64,000 nucleotides of DNA. It comes from Pseudopedobacter sp965218985 (GTDB lineage Bacteria; Bacteroidota; Bacteroidia; Sphingobacteriales; Sphingobacteriaceae). The notes below the pieces were generated by a model. It was not told where the DNA came from and searched no databases. It saw nothing but the letters and a program-made list of their open reading frames with translations. The stretch is taken from contig CBDCMP010000007.1 in assembly GCA_965218985.1 (NCBI GenBank), positions 2,356,001-2,420,000 of the forward strand. The letters run 5' to 3'. The first letter of the stretch is position 1, and every line of letters begins with the position of its first letter. Shown in pieces: positions 46,726 through 54,842 of this stretch. A program made the position numbers and the translations under genes.

Positions 46726-46733
46726 CAAAAGTA
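46726..46733 (-). promoter_or_regulatory. -7 box TACTTTTG of the guide RNA
   Basis: On the minus strand TACTTTTG (46733 down to 46726) fits TAnnTTTG. A start about 6-7 nt downstream would fall at 46719-46720, exactly the first base of the hairpin arm that opens the RNA. A TTTAG upstream could be the -33 element. Confidence 0.6.
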
Positions 46734-46771
46734 ATAAAAGAATTTATTCTAAAGCATTTTATGGATAAATA

Positions 46772-46794
46772 TATTAAACTTTTAATATTGTAGG
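46772..46794 (-). promoter_or_regulatory. Target site of the guide RNA with CCT PAM in the cas promoter
   Basis: On the minus strand CCT (46794-46792) is followed by ACAATATTAAA (46791-46781), A at 46780, and GTTTAATA (46779-46772). The guide reads the same except T at position 12. Type I effectors do not pair every sixth base, so position 12 is tolerated. The site ends 9 bp upstream of the -7 box at 46803, so Cascade bound here would block the promoter of the 46828-cas5-cas3-cas8-cas7 unit. Confidence 0.85.
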
Positions 46795-46802
46795 AATTTA
46801 TA

Positions 46803-46823
46803 TACCTTTGTTTAAATTTAAAC
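46803..46823 (+). promoter_or_regulatory. cas operon -7 box TACCTTTG and adjoining palindrome
   Basis: TACCTTTG at 46803-46810 fits TAnnTTTG, 17 nt before the ATG at 46828. GTTTAAATTTAAAC at 46810-46823 is a perfect 14-bp palindrome lying over the expected transcription start, a possible operator. Confidence 0.6.
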
Positions 46824-46827
46824 AAGG

Positions 46828-47025
46828 ATGGAATCTATTATCTACACCTCGTCATGCGGGGAAGGAATGACTAAAGACAATTTAATGGATTACTTAAAAT
46901 CTTTTTCCATAATAAATCCTCAATACAAAGACTGGGATTTTGATGCTATAACAGGTGGAATAACAGAATTTATATCTCCTGTTGAGTATGTGGAATTAAA
47001 AAAATACCATGAAAATCTTAAATAA
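46828..47025 (+). CDS. 65-aa protein leading the cas operon (unknown)
   Basis: A small acidic protein (SIIYTSSCGEGMTKDNLMDYL, then GGITEFISPVEYVEL). I recognise no domain. It begins 17 nt after a good -7 box and stops 9 bp before cas5, so it is co-transcribed with the interference genes. It could be a small Cascade-associated protein, a regulator, or a toxin controlled by the guide RNA as in creTA pairs. No evidence chooses between these. It lacks a membrane segment. Confidence 0.6.
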   Translation: MESIIYTSSCGEGMTKDNLMDYLKSFSIINPQYKDWDFDAITGGITEFISPVEYVELKKYHENLK

Positions 47026-47034
47026 GAGAAATTT

Positions 47035-47619
47035 ATGAAATATTATGTGGTAAAATATTCTGGTCCGTTTGGTTTTATTAAACCCTGGACGGCGGTTAGA
47101 GACAGCGAAACCTTCAGTCAGCAATTTTTAACACCTTCCATTATTGAAGGAATTGAAAAGAAACTGTTTCCGAAACTTCTGATTGAGAATGGTATACAAA
47201 AAGTCCGACGTCATAGGCTAACCTATCAACAAGTTAATCAACAACAGGAAGTGATTCAAACAAGGGGATGGAATTCTACTAGAAAAGGAAAAGAAATTTT
47301 ATTTGACAGGCCGAAAGCAATTCTGATTAGAGGTATTTTGCTTAGTCCAACGCTGTATTTGGCTTTTGACAATACAGAAGATGCCCAGGTGGCCATGGAG
47401 CAACACGTTTGTTTGTGCCGAAATGAAGACCTTTTATTACCAATTGAGTTAATTGAAATCGACAAAAAGGATTTTGATAATGATGAAAACTTTGCAGGAT
47501 TCGAACTGATGTTTGAAAAAAATGAGAATTCCTTTCACGTTGGTTACGATAGGAGGACAAATGAACCAATGTATGGTTGGCTGAAAATTGTGGGGACACC
47601 TGTAAAAATTATTAATTGA
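47035..47619 (+). CDS. cas5: Cascade subunit Cas5 (type I-B, PGING-like)
   Basis: A 194-aa RAMP protein. The N-terminal YYVVKYSGPFGFIKPWTAVRD is the Cas5 start pattern, with internal GILLSPTLYLAF and a C-terminal GYDRRTNEPMYGWLKIVGTP. It binds the 5' handle of the crRNA in Cascade. Its stop overlaps the cas3 start (TGATG at 47617-47621). The subgroup assignment to PGING-like I-B is from gene order and resemblance. Confidence 0.85.
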   Translation: MKYYVVKYSGPFGFIKPWTAVRDSETFSQQFLTPSIIEGIEKKLFPKLLIENGIQKVRRHRLTYQQVNQQQEVIQTRGWNSTRKGKEILFDRPKAILIRGILLSPTLYLAFDNTEDAQVAMEQHVCLCRNEDLLLPIELIEIDKKDFDNDENFAGFELMFEKNENSFHVGYDRRTNEPMYGWLKIVGTPVKIIN

Positions 47620-49766
47620 TGGGGAAATTATATGCGAAATCTGCTCCTGAATGGACACCACTTGAAGAACATCTTCAACACGTTGCTATTGCGTGTAAAA
47701 AATTTGCCGGCCATTTGGGGATGGATAAAAGAGTAGCTTTTAATGGTGCTATTTTACATGATATTGGCAAGGCGCATCCTTTTTTTCAAGATAGATTATT
47801 CGGTAAAACAAATAAAAAAGATGTTTTTCGTCATGAAATCTCATCCTTGTTTTTTCTTACCGCTTTTCCTTTCGAACAACGAGATGCTTTAATTGAAATG
47901 GTGGCAGGACACCATAAATCTGTAAAGAAGGATATTGGAGAAAAAGGCTTATTGGATTTAGATGAAAACAGCGAATCGTATTTCGGTTTTCATTTGGGCA
48001 AATGGAATGAATGGAGCAAAGAAGCCCTCAATATTTTAAATAGTATTGGTATTCAGTGTGCTGATATATCAATACACCAGGCAACACAGAATTTAGAATA
48101 TTGCGTAAGCTATTGTGAGCAGACAGTTAAAAACAGAGGATATTCTGCCTGGAGAGGATTACTGATGGGTGCGGACCACTTTGCTTCTGCTTTAATTGAT
48201 AATACAGCAAAAGAGACTGATAGAATATTCAGGCTCCCCAATCTCAACTTCTATAATCGTCAGCATCCTTTATATCCTTTATCTTTTGTAAGTGCTTACT
48301 CTGCCAGTCAGCACACCATTGTTGTAGCAAGTACAGGTGCTGGCAAGACGGACTATCTATTCAGGAGATGTAAAGGCCGTGTTTTTTATACCTTACCTTT
48401 TCAGGCATCTATCAACGCCATGTACAAACGAGTTGGAAATGATTTGGAAAAAGAAAATCCTGACCTTGATATCAGGGTGCTGCATTCGTCTTCTTGTATA
48501 GTAAAAAGAAAAGAAGATGAGGAAATTGCATTACAAAACCTAATCGGTTCGGCTATTAAAATCCTTACCCCTCATCAATTAGCCGCCTTAGCATTTGGAA
48601 TGCAAGGTTATGAGGCATTGATTTTAGATATCAAAGGTTGCGATGTTATTTTAGATGAAGTGCATACCTATTCGGGGGTTTCCCAAGCTATAGTTTTAAA
48701 GTTGATTGAAGTTTTGAAAGTATTAGGTTGTAATATCCATATCGGAACAGCAACCATGCCTTCCATCCTTTATAACAGAATCAAGGAAATTTTAGGAAAA
48801 GAAGTCTTGGAAGTTAAATTGAAAGATGAACAATTAGATCAATTTAACAGGCACATCATACATAAAATAGCTGATTTTGAAGCCGCTTTACCAATCATAA
48901 AACCCGCAATTGAACGTAACCAAAAAATACTTGTTGTGTTAAACAAAGTAAAAACAGCACAAAATGTATTTGAAATTTTAAAGGGTCAGTATCCCAATGT
49001 GCCAATTTTATTATTACACAGCCGATTTAAACGTGGCGACAGGAATTCAAAGGAAAAGCAGCTTTTAGGGTTAGATGAAAAAGGCAAAGCTACCGGGATT
49101 TATAATACTGGAAAAAGTGCTTGTATTGTAGTATCTACTCAAATTGTAGAAGTAAGCCTGGATATTAGCTTTGATGTGATGATCACTGAAACTGCTCCAT
49201 TGGATGCTCTAATTCAGCGATTTGGAAGAATTAACAGAAAGCGGGCTATGGATACCATCGGGAAATACAAAGATGTTTATATTCTAAAACCCGGAGAAAA
49301 CAATAAAGAAGCAAGGCCTTATGATTTTGATACAATCCGGAAATCTTATGAGGTTTTGACTGATGGAGAACTTTTGAAAGAAAAGGATTTACAAGAAAAA
49401 ATTGACCAGGTTTTTACTGCTATTGATTTTTTAAGTATCGAAGAACATTCCGTTTTCAAATCCGATGGAAAGATGACTTTAGATAAATTAACGCATAACG
49501 GAAAATCTATTCTTTTTGAACTATTAGATATTGATAGTGTGGCTTGCATTATAGAATCCGATGTAGATAAATATGAACAAGGTGATTTTGAGCAAAGGCT
49601 GTTGTTGGAAATCCCTGTGTATTATTGGAGTGTCTCTAAGATGGTACAATCCCAAAAAGGCAATAACCCATTTATTATCCCTGAAATGGCTTATGATTCA
49701 GAATTGGGACTTGATGTGAGTAAGATTAAAGTAGAAAATTTTAATGTTTTAAACCAGTTTTTATGA
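47619..49766 (+). CDS. cas3: Cas3 helicase-nuclease
   Basis: A 715-aa protein from the ATG at 47619 that overlaps the cas5 stop. The N-terminal HD nuclease has ILHDIGKAHPFFQDR and MVAGHHKS. The helicase part has Walker A VVASTGAGKTDYLF, DVILDEVHTYSG (DEVH box), HIGTATMPS (motif III) and TAPLDALIQRFGRINRK (motif VI). It shreds target DNA recruited by Cascade. The stop overlaps the next start (ATGA). Confidence 0.95.
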   Translation: MGKLYAKSAPEWTPLEEHLQHVAIACKKFAGHLGMDKRVAFNGAILHDIGKAHPFFQDRLFGKTNKKDVFRHEISSLFFLTAFPFEQRDALIEMVAGHHKSVKKDIGEKGLLDLDENSESYFGFHLGKWNEWSKEALNILNSIGIQCADISIHQATQNLEYCVSYCEQTVKNRGYSAWRGLLMGADHFASALIDNTAKETDRIFRLPNLNFYNRQHPLYPLSFVSAYSASQHTIVVASTGAGKTDYLFRRCKGRVFYTLPFQASINAMYKRVGNDLEKENPDLDIRVLHSSSCIVKRKEDEEIALQNLIGSAIKILTPHQLAALAFGMQGYEALILDIKGCDVILDEVHTYSGVSQAIVLKLIEVLKVLGCNIHIGTATMPSILYNRIKEILGKEVLEVKLKDEQLDQFNRHIIHKIADFEAALPIIKPAIERNQKILVVLNKVKTAQNVFEILKGQYPNVPILLLHSRFKRGDRNSKEKQLLGLDEKGKATGIYNTGKSACIVVSTQIVEVSLDISFDVMITETAPLDALIQRFGRINRKRAMDTIGKYKDVYILKPGENNKEARPYDFDTIRKSYEVLTDGELLKEKDLQEKIDQVFTAIDFLSIEEHSVFKSDGKMTLDKLTHNGKSILFELLDIDSVACIIESDVDKYEQGDFEQRLLLEIPVYYWSVSKMVQSQKGNNPFIIPEMAYDSELGLDVSKIKVENFNVLNQFL

Positions 49767-51079
49767 TTACATCATTAATAGGGAAAACTTTTTTAGCAGC
49801 ATATAATCAGAAATTTCAGAAAGATTACTCAGCTAAGGAGTTCTTTCAGAAAGTATATTTTGAATATTTTTTTAATCATCCCAAGTACATGCAATGGGTA
49901 ACAAATTCTCCTTTTGTGCAAATGAAATCCGGGCAAAAACCAGATAAATTGTCGCAAGAGGAACGGGCAGAAAAACTTCAAAACCTATATGAAAAGGCAG
50001 AAAAAGAAGTTGCGGATGCCAGTTTTGCTTTGGGCTATCCAGCCTCTGAAACCAACGAATATGCAAGTACCTCGGGGTTGGTTTCGGATATAAACATTGA
50101 TGTGGATGAAAATGATGTTTATTTCTCCTGGATTGGATCGGGGCTGGGAATAGGGGTTGCTGGCGGTTTTACTATATTAATAAATGATTCCAACATCCTA
50201 ATTGAGACTTTTGAAGGGTGGCAATATTATCGCAAGTATCTTAATGATAAAACATTAAGCAAGCTAAGAGGGAACCAGATTAACTCCTGGAATGGGCAAT
50301 GGCTGACTTTCAAGCTGGGAAAGAACTATAGAGATGATTTTGATTTTACTACCCTAACCAATGAAGGGATTTTTAAAGTCGATAGTACACTTGCGGAAGT
50401 CAATACCGTTAATTGGTCTAATCTCTTTTTCAGTTTATCAAATTTATATCCAGAAGGAATAATAAATGCGTATGTCTATAGCTTCGGTCAAACCAATAAG
50501 ACCATTGGCTTTATACCTATTTATCTGAAATCTGGAAGAAGATTGCAAGATGTATTCAAACAATTATTTCATTCCGATAAAGCGTTTGAAAAGAAAGAAT
50601 TTCAATCATTGTTTGGCATGCACATCAAAAGAGCTTGTGAGTTAGGAAACATTGGACTCCATGCGCTTAGGCCCGAGAGCCTTAAGAAATATATGAATGA
50701 AGAGAAAAATATTTCATTCAAAAAAGAAGAAGAAACTATCAATTATCAATCTTATAAAACCTGGTTAGTAGCTATGTTATCAAAAAACAAAGAAGAAATC
50801 AAAGATTATACGTTGGAAATAGCCAAGCTTATTCAACGCTATCGAGTTGGTGCCAAGGGCACAGACAGAAAGAATCTTATTGAAAAGAAATTATTTGGGG
50901 AAACATCCAAAAAAGTTTTTATTGCTGCTTTGGCAGAAATGATCGCAGGACTGGATCCAAATGATTTAGACTCAATAAAAAAATTAAAAGATGAGGTACA
51001 CTTAATGACAAACGAAGAATTTGGATATTTCAATACCTTATTAAAGTTCGATAACGCATTTATAGAAAAACAATCTTAA
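49763..51079 (+). CDS. Cas8-like large subunit (Csp2-like)
   Basis: A 438-aa protein in the slot of the Cascade large subunit, between cas3 and cas7. I recognise resemblance to the large subunit of the PGING-type I-B systems but no catalytic motif. It has no zinc-binding CXXC pair. The large subunit should read the PAM, here inferred to be CCT. The C-terminal quarter is helical (LIQRYRVGAKGTDRKNLIEKK), which fits a fused small-subunit function. Confidence 0.75.
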   Translation: MITSLIGKTFLAAYNQKFQKDYSAKEFFQKVYFEYFFNHPKYMQWVTNSPFVQMKSGQKPDKLSQEERAEKLQNLYEKAEKEVADASFALGYPASETNEYASTSGLVSDINIDVDENDVYFSWIGSGLGIGVAGGFTILINDSNILIETFEGWQYYRKYLNDKTLSKLRGNQINSWNGQWLTFKLGKNYRDDFDFTTLTNEGIFKVDSTLAEVNTVNWSNLFFSLSNLYPEGIINAYVYSFGQTNKTIGFIPIYLKSGRRLQDVFKQLFHSDKAFEKKEFQSLFGMHIKRACELGNIGLHALRPESLKKYMNEEKNISFKKEEETINYQSYKTWLVAMLSKNKEEIKDYTLEIAKLIQRYRVGAKGTDRKNLIEKKLFGETSKKVFIAALAEMIAGLDPNDLDSIKKLKDEVHLMTNEEFGYFNTLLKFDNAFIEKQS

Positions 51080-51097
51080 CCTTTAAATTTTAAAATT

Positions 51098-52150
51098 ATG
51101 AACAATACAATTTATGTCCGTACGCTTAAAAGAGCAGAACATACCGTATTTTGTGTTTCTGATGGACAAAAATATTACTATGACGCACAATTCAATAGAC
51201 GAATTCCATTTTCAAGTGGTCAACAAGTAAAACGTTCCATTATTGATTCTATTTGTGAAGAACTTAAAGAAACACCAAGTCCAACTACATTTTTATTTGA
51301 TGTCACCAAACAAAAAGAACTTAAAGAAGGAGAGGTTTATGGTACGTGTGACCCAAGTTATGTAGACCAATTATTTGGCGGTTGGATGAAAGCAGCTAAA
51401 GGAGGCAAGGACCGCACATTAAAAAGAAGAAGTCCATTGTCCATCTCCGCAATGCGGGGCTTACATCCACTGTTAGCTGGATTGGACAATGACAATGCAT
51501 CGTTTGACAGAAGTGATAGACCTAATAATTTAGTTATTGTCCGTGATGAAAAAGGCGATGCATTGTCGGAAGAAGAAGTTGTTACATTTCTGGAAGGGAA
51601 GGATAGAAGCCTAAGTAGAAAATGGATCCCTAATCAAAGTAGAGCTTCAGGTTTATTTGTTTCAGACATCGCTATTGACTTACGCAGGTTATTTTCCGTA
51701 AGCCTTAATTCTTTTGAGCCGGAAATGGCAGAGGGAACAATTGAAAAGTTAAAGAATGAAGGCTGGATAGTTTCAAAAAACGTATTTGGAGACTGTTTGG
51801 TTGCTCCAAAAGAAATCAGACAAGAATGGGCCAAAGGTTTGGCTAAAGCAATTATAAACTGGAAAATCACCTCAAATCAGTCTCGTACATTTAGTTTGAT
51901 GGATACTTTAGCCATTAGCATTAGTGATAATGCCAATTTAATAGCGGGAAGCATCAGGGCAAAATTATCAGAAGAAGACTCCAAAAAAGCTGAACCCATT
52001 ATTGATGAAAATTTAAGCAATGTTGAAACATATATTACTCTACAAGCTGGCGGATATATTCATACGAAAGGAGAAACTGCGGATGCCTTAGAAAAGGCAG
52101 AACAAAAATTAATAGCCCTAATGACAGCTTTTGATTACGAGAACCAATAA
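51098..52150 (+). CDS. cas7: Cascade backbone subunit Cas7 (Csp1-like)
   Basis: A 350-aa RAMP protein that should form the crRNA-covering backbone. It contains SPLSISAMRGLHPLLAGL, the typical Cas7 palm stretch, and a mid-protein SRASGLFVSDIAIDLRRLF. It starts 18 bp after the large subunit and ends the interference operon. The next gene is a separate ATPase with its own promoter. Confidence 0.85.
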   Translation: MNNTIYVRTLKRAEHTVFCVSDGQKYYYDAQFNRRIPFSSGQQVKRSIIDSICEELKETPSPTTFLFDVTKQKELKEGEVYGTCDPSYVDQLFGGWMKAAKGGKDRTLKRRSPLSISAMRGLHPLLAGLDNDNASFDRSDRPNNLVIVRDEKGDALSEEEVVTFLEGKDRSLSRKWIPNQSRASGLFVSDIAIDLRRLFSVSLNSFEPEMAEGTIEKLKNEGWIVSKNVFGDCLVAPKEIRQEWAKGLAKAIINWKITSNQSRTFSLMDTLAISISDNANLIAGSIRAKLSEEDSKKAEPIIDENLSNVETYITLQAGGYIHTKGETADALEKAEQKLIALMTAFDYENQ

Positions 52151-52235
52151 GAAGAACGGTAAAGAAATATTTATTTGTAAGTAGCCCTGAAGTCAAGACT
52201 GCTATAATTGCCTATATACTTATGCAATAAATAAC

Positions 52236-52243
52236 TATATTTG
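52236..52243 (+). promoter_or_regulatory. -7 box TATATTTG before the AAA_14 gene
   Basis: TAnnTTTG 18 nt before the ATG at 52262, with a TTG 25 nt upstream of the box, the same layout as at 7522. It probably starts a second transcript that could read into cas4. Confidence 0.5.
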
Positions 52244-52261
52244 CACATATATATATGCATT

Positions 52262-53455
52262 ATGGAAGAGTTGTTAGCATTGTCAGGCCGTTTAATTGCC
52301 AAAGTCTCTTTAGGCTTTAAACGTTATTTGTATAGCCAATTGAATTGGAACAGCCGTTTAATAGGCCTTAAAGGGGCAAGAGGTACGGGTAAAACTACCT
52401 TGTTGCTTCAAAAGCTTAAAGAACTGGCTTTGCCGGCCCGTGAAATGGCTTATTTTTCATTGGATGAAATGTACTTTACTACCCATTCTTTGCTGGATAC
52501 AGCTAAAAATTTTCATCAGCAGGGAGGTAAAATATTGGTATTGGACGAGGTGCATAAATATGCGAATTGGGCCAGGGAAATTAAAAATCTTTACGACAGG
52601 TATGATGATTTACAAATTATTTTCACCGGTTCTTCCATCATTGATATCGCTAAACAGGAAGCCGATTTAAGCAGGAGAGCGCTGATGTACGAATTAAAGG
52701 GAATGTCTTACCGGGAGTATTTACAGTTTCAGCACCAGCTAAACCTGCCAGTTATCACACTTAAACAATTAGTTAACCCTGATTTCAACTTTAGGAATCA
52801 TTTTCCAAAAGATTTTAAACCCTTAGCATGGTTTAAAGACTATTTGCAGTTTGGTTATTATCCTTTCTATAAAAACGACACTTTAAATTACCATCATTTA
52901 TTAAGGCAGTTGGTAAGAACCATTGTAGAATACGATATGGCAGAGCTTAGGGGGTTCGACATCAGACATGCAAAAAAAATGTTGCAACTGATGTACGTGG
53001 TTTCGCAACAGGTTCCATTTAAACCCAATATCAATAGTTTGGCTCAAAAAACAGGTATCCACCGTAATTCTATCAATAATTATCTCTTCTTCTTACAGGA
53101 GGCCCGCTTATTGTTTCTGCTGCATCATCAGGGGATAAGCACTGCCATTTTACAAAAACCCGAAAAGATATTTATTGAAAACACCAACCTGCTGTATGCT
53201 TTGTCAGAGTCTATGCCTTCAGAAGGTACCATCAGGGAAACTTTTTTCAACAATCAGTTTCAGGTAAATCATCAGGTACACCATGCTATAGCAACTGATT
53301 TTATGATAGATGGCACTTATTCATTTGAGATTGGAGGGAAGAATAAATCAAGCAAACAAATCAAACAACTAAATGATTCCTGGGTGGTAAAGGCAGAAAT
53401 CGAATATCCGATTGGAAAGACCATACCCTTATGGCTTGTGGGGTTTCTTTACTGA
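52262..53455 (+). CDS. AAA_14/DUF4143 ATPase inside the cas locus
   Basis: A 397-aa protein from the ATG at 52262. It has Walker A GARGTGKTTLLLQ, Walker B ILVLDEVHKYANW, sensor-like IIFTGSSIIDI and Arg-rich ADLSRRALMYELKGMSYREY. The C-terminal DUF4143 part ends IPLWLVGFLY. The paralogue at 7549-9742 is the same protein broken by an IS. It lies between cas7 and cas4. No known Cas role exists, so it may be passenger DNA or an accessory defence gene. Confidence 0.88.
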   Translation: MEELLALSGRLIAKVSLGFKRYLYSQLNWNSRLIGLKGARGTGKTTLLLQKLKELALPAREMAYFSLDEMYFTTHSLLDTAKNFHQQGGKILVLDEVHKYANWAREIKNLYDRYDDLQIIFTGSSIIDIAKQEADLSRRALMYELKGMSYREYLQFQHQLNLPVITLKQLVNPDFNFRNHFPKDFKPLAWFKDYLQFGYYPFYKNDTLNYHHLLRQLVRTIVEYDMAELRGFDIRHAKKMLQLMYVVSQQVPFKPNINSLAQKTGIHRNSINNYLFFLQEARLLFLLHHQGISTAILQKPEKIFIENTNLLYALSESMPSEGTIRETFFNNQFQVNHQVHHAIATDFMIDGTYSFEIGGKNKSSKQIKQLNDSWVVKAEIEYPIGKTIPLWLVGFLY

Positions 53456-53477
53456 CTATTTTTATTAATTTTAATTC

Positions 53478-53993
53478 ATGCCGGTACCTCAGCTAAACGC
53501 TACCCATATCAACTACTACCACGTTTGCCACCGGAAGCTTTGGCTCTTTGCCAACGGCATCCGTATGGAGCATACCTCTGACCTGGTGGCGGAGGGCAAG
53601 TTGATTGGCGAAAACACCTATACAGACAGGGCAGCCAAATATACCGAACTGGAGTTTGACGGCGTAAAAATAGATTTTTACGATGCCAGGAACAAAGTGG
53701 TGCATGAAGTAAAAAAATCTGATAAGGTAGAACAGGCTCATATTGCCCAGGTAAAATATTACCTCTATAAGCTTTTACAAAACGGAGTAGAGGGTGCAAA
53801 AGGCGTGATAGAATATCCAAAATTGAAACAACGGGAGGAGGTTTTATTAATCGAGGAGGATGTGGCACAGATAAAGGACTGGGAAAAACATATCCGGGAA
53901 ATAATTAGTGAAGAAACCTGTCCGCCAGTGATCAATGCCAAAATCTGTAAAAGCTGCAGTTATTATGATTTCTGTTATGTAGAGGAAGTCTGA
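53478..53993 (+). CDS. cas4: Cas4 nuclease
   Basis: A 171-aa RecB-like exonuclease that trims prespacers and selects the PAM. The iron-sulfur cysteines are C17 (YHVCHRK) and the C-terminal C157, C160 and C166. The nuclease core includes VHEVKKSDKVEQAHIAQVKYYLY (E-x-K then Q). It is 22 bp downstream of the ATPase gene. Its stop codon lies within the terminal repeat of the following cassette. Confidence 0.93.
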   Translation: MPVPQLNATHINYYHVCHRKLWLFANGIRMEHTSDLVAEGKLIGENTYTDRAAKYTELEFDGVKIDFYDARNKVVHEVKKSDKVEQAHIAQVKYYLYKLLQNGVEGAKGVIEYPKLKQREEVLLIEEDVAQIKDWEKHIREIISEETCPPVINAKICKSCSYYDFCYVEEV

Positions 53994-54827
53994 ACCGGGA
54001 TTAAACGGATGGATGGATGACCTGGATTTCTGCCTCTAAAAATGTAGTTTAGGTGGGTGGATGAGACCAGTTTTAGAAATTAAAGAATACAGAAAAGGGA
54101 TTAAATGTATGGATGACTTGGATGGAATCTGATGTTGGCAAATTAAAACATGCAAAAGAGAGATTAAACAGTTTATTGATGATCATGCGCTTACTCCTCA
54201 TAAAAAAATCATTCTGCCATACGATGGAAACAGATAGCTGAATGATCAAGATAAAGGGGTTTGAGAGAATTAAAATAAGACAAAAAAAGATTAAATATAC
54301 AAGGATGATATATACTATAAAGTAGCCATTTGCTAGAAATCAGCACAGTATCAAGGTAATCCCTAAATCCAAAAAATCACGGTTCAGACATCTTCATCAT
54401 GGAACAATTAAAATACGAGGCTTTAACACATCAGATCATTGGAAGTGCCATGGATGTACACCAGTTTTTAGGAAATGGCTTTCAGGAAGTCATCTATCAA
54501 CGGGCATTGGCCATAGAGTTGAACAGCAGGCATATTACTTTTGCGAGAGAAGCAGAAATGCCCATATATTATAAGAATCATGAGGTTGGATTGCGCAGAG
54601 TGGATTTTTTTGGGGAAGAAAAAGTAATGGTGGAGCTAAAGGCCGTGATACAATTGGAAGATGTTCACCTTGCACAGGCTTTAAATTATTTGGAAGCCTC
54701 TAATATGGAAACAGGTTTGCTCATCAATTTTGGAGCAAAGAGCTTACAATTTAAAAGATTGCTGAACAAAAAGTATAAGAAACCGTCTTCCGGGCAATCT
54801 GTTCATCCAAAAAATCCCGGTTCAGAC
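53988..54827 (+). repeat. Cassette with terminal inverted repeats carrying the GxxExxY gene
   Basis: GTCTGAACCGGGATT at 53988-54002 is exactly inverted at 54813-54827 and, with one mismatch, at 54375-54389. The last two are also a 23-bp direct repeat (54367-54389, 54805-54827) on either side of the GxxExxY gene. Between 54000 and 54390 there is no gene but several degenerate GATTAAA units. The whole sits exactly between the cas4 stop and the cas1 start. Confidence 0.75.
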
Positions 54828-54842
54828 CATTATTCACTATGA
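54399..54842 (+). CDS. GxxExxY protein (PD-(D/E)XK-like)
   Basis: A 147-aa protein with the family pattern LGNGFQEVIYQRALAIEL (G-x-x-E-x-x-Y) and a nuclease-like core RRVDFFGEEKVMVELKAV (D, then E-x-K). The family is widespread near repeats in Bacteroidota and has no proven role. Its stop overlaps the cas1 ATG (ATGA at 54839-54842), so it is translationally coupled to cas1. The C-terminal tail (about 16 aa) is encoded by the terminal repeat and is probably not native. Confidence 0.85.
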   Translation: MEQLKYEALTHQIIGSAMDVHQFLGNGFQEVIYQRALAIELNSRHITFAREAEMPIYYKNHEVGLRRVDFFGEEKVMVELKAVIQLEDVHLAQALNYLEASNMETGLLINFGAKSLQFKRLLNKKYKKPSSGQSVHPKNPGSDHYSL

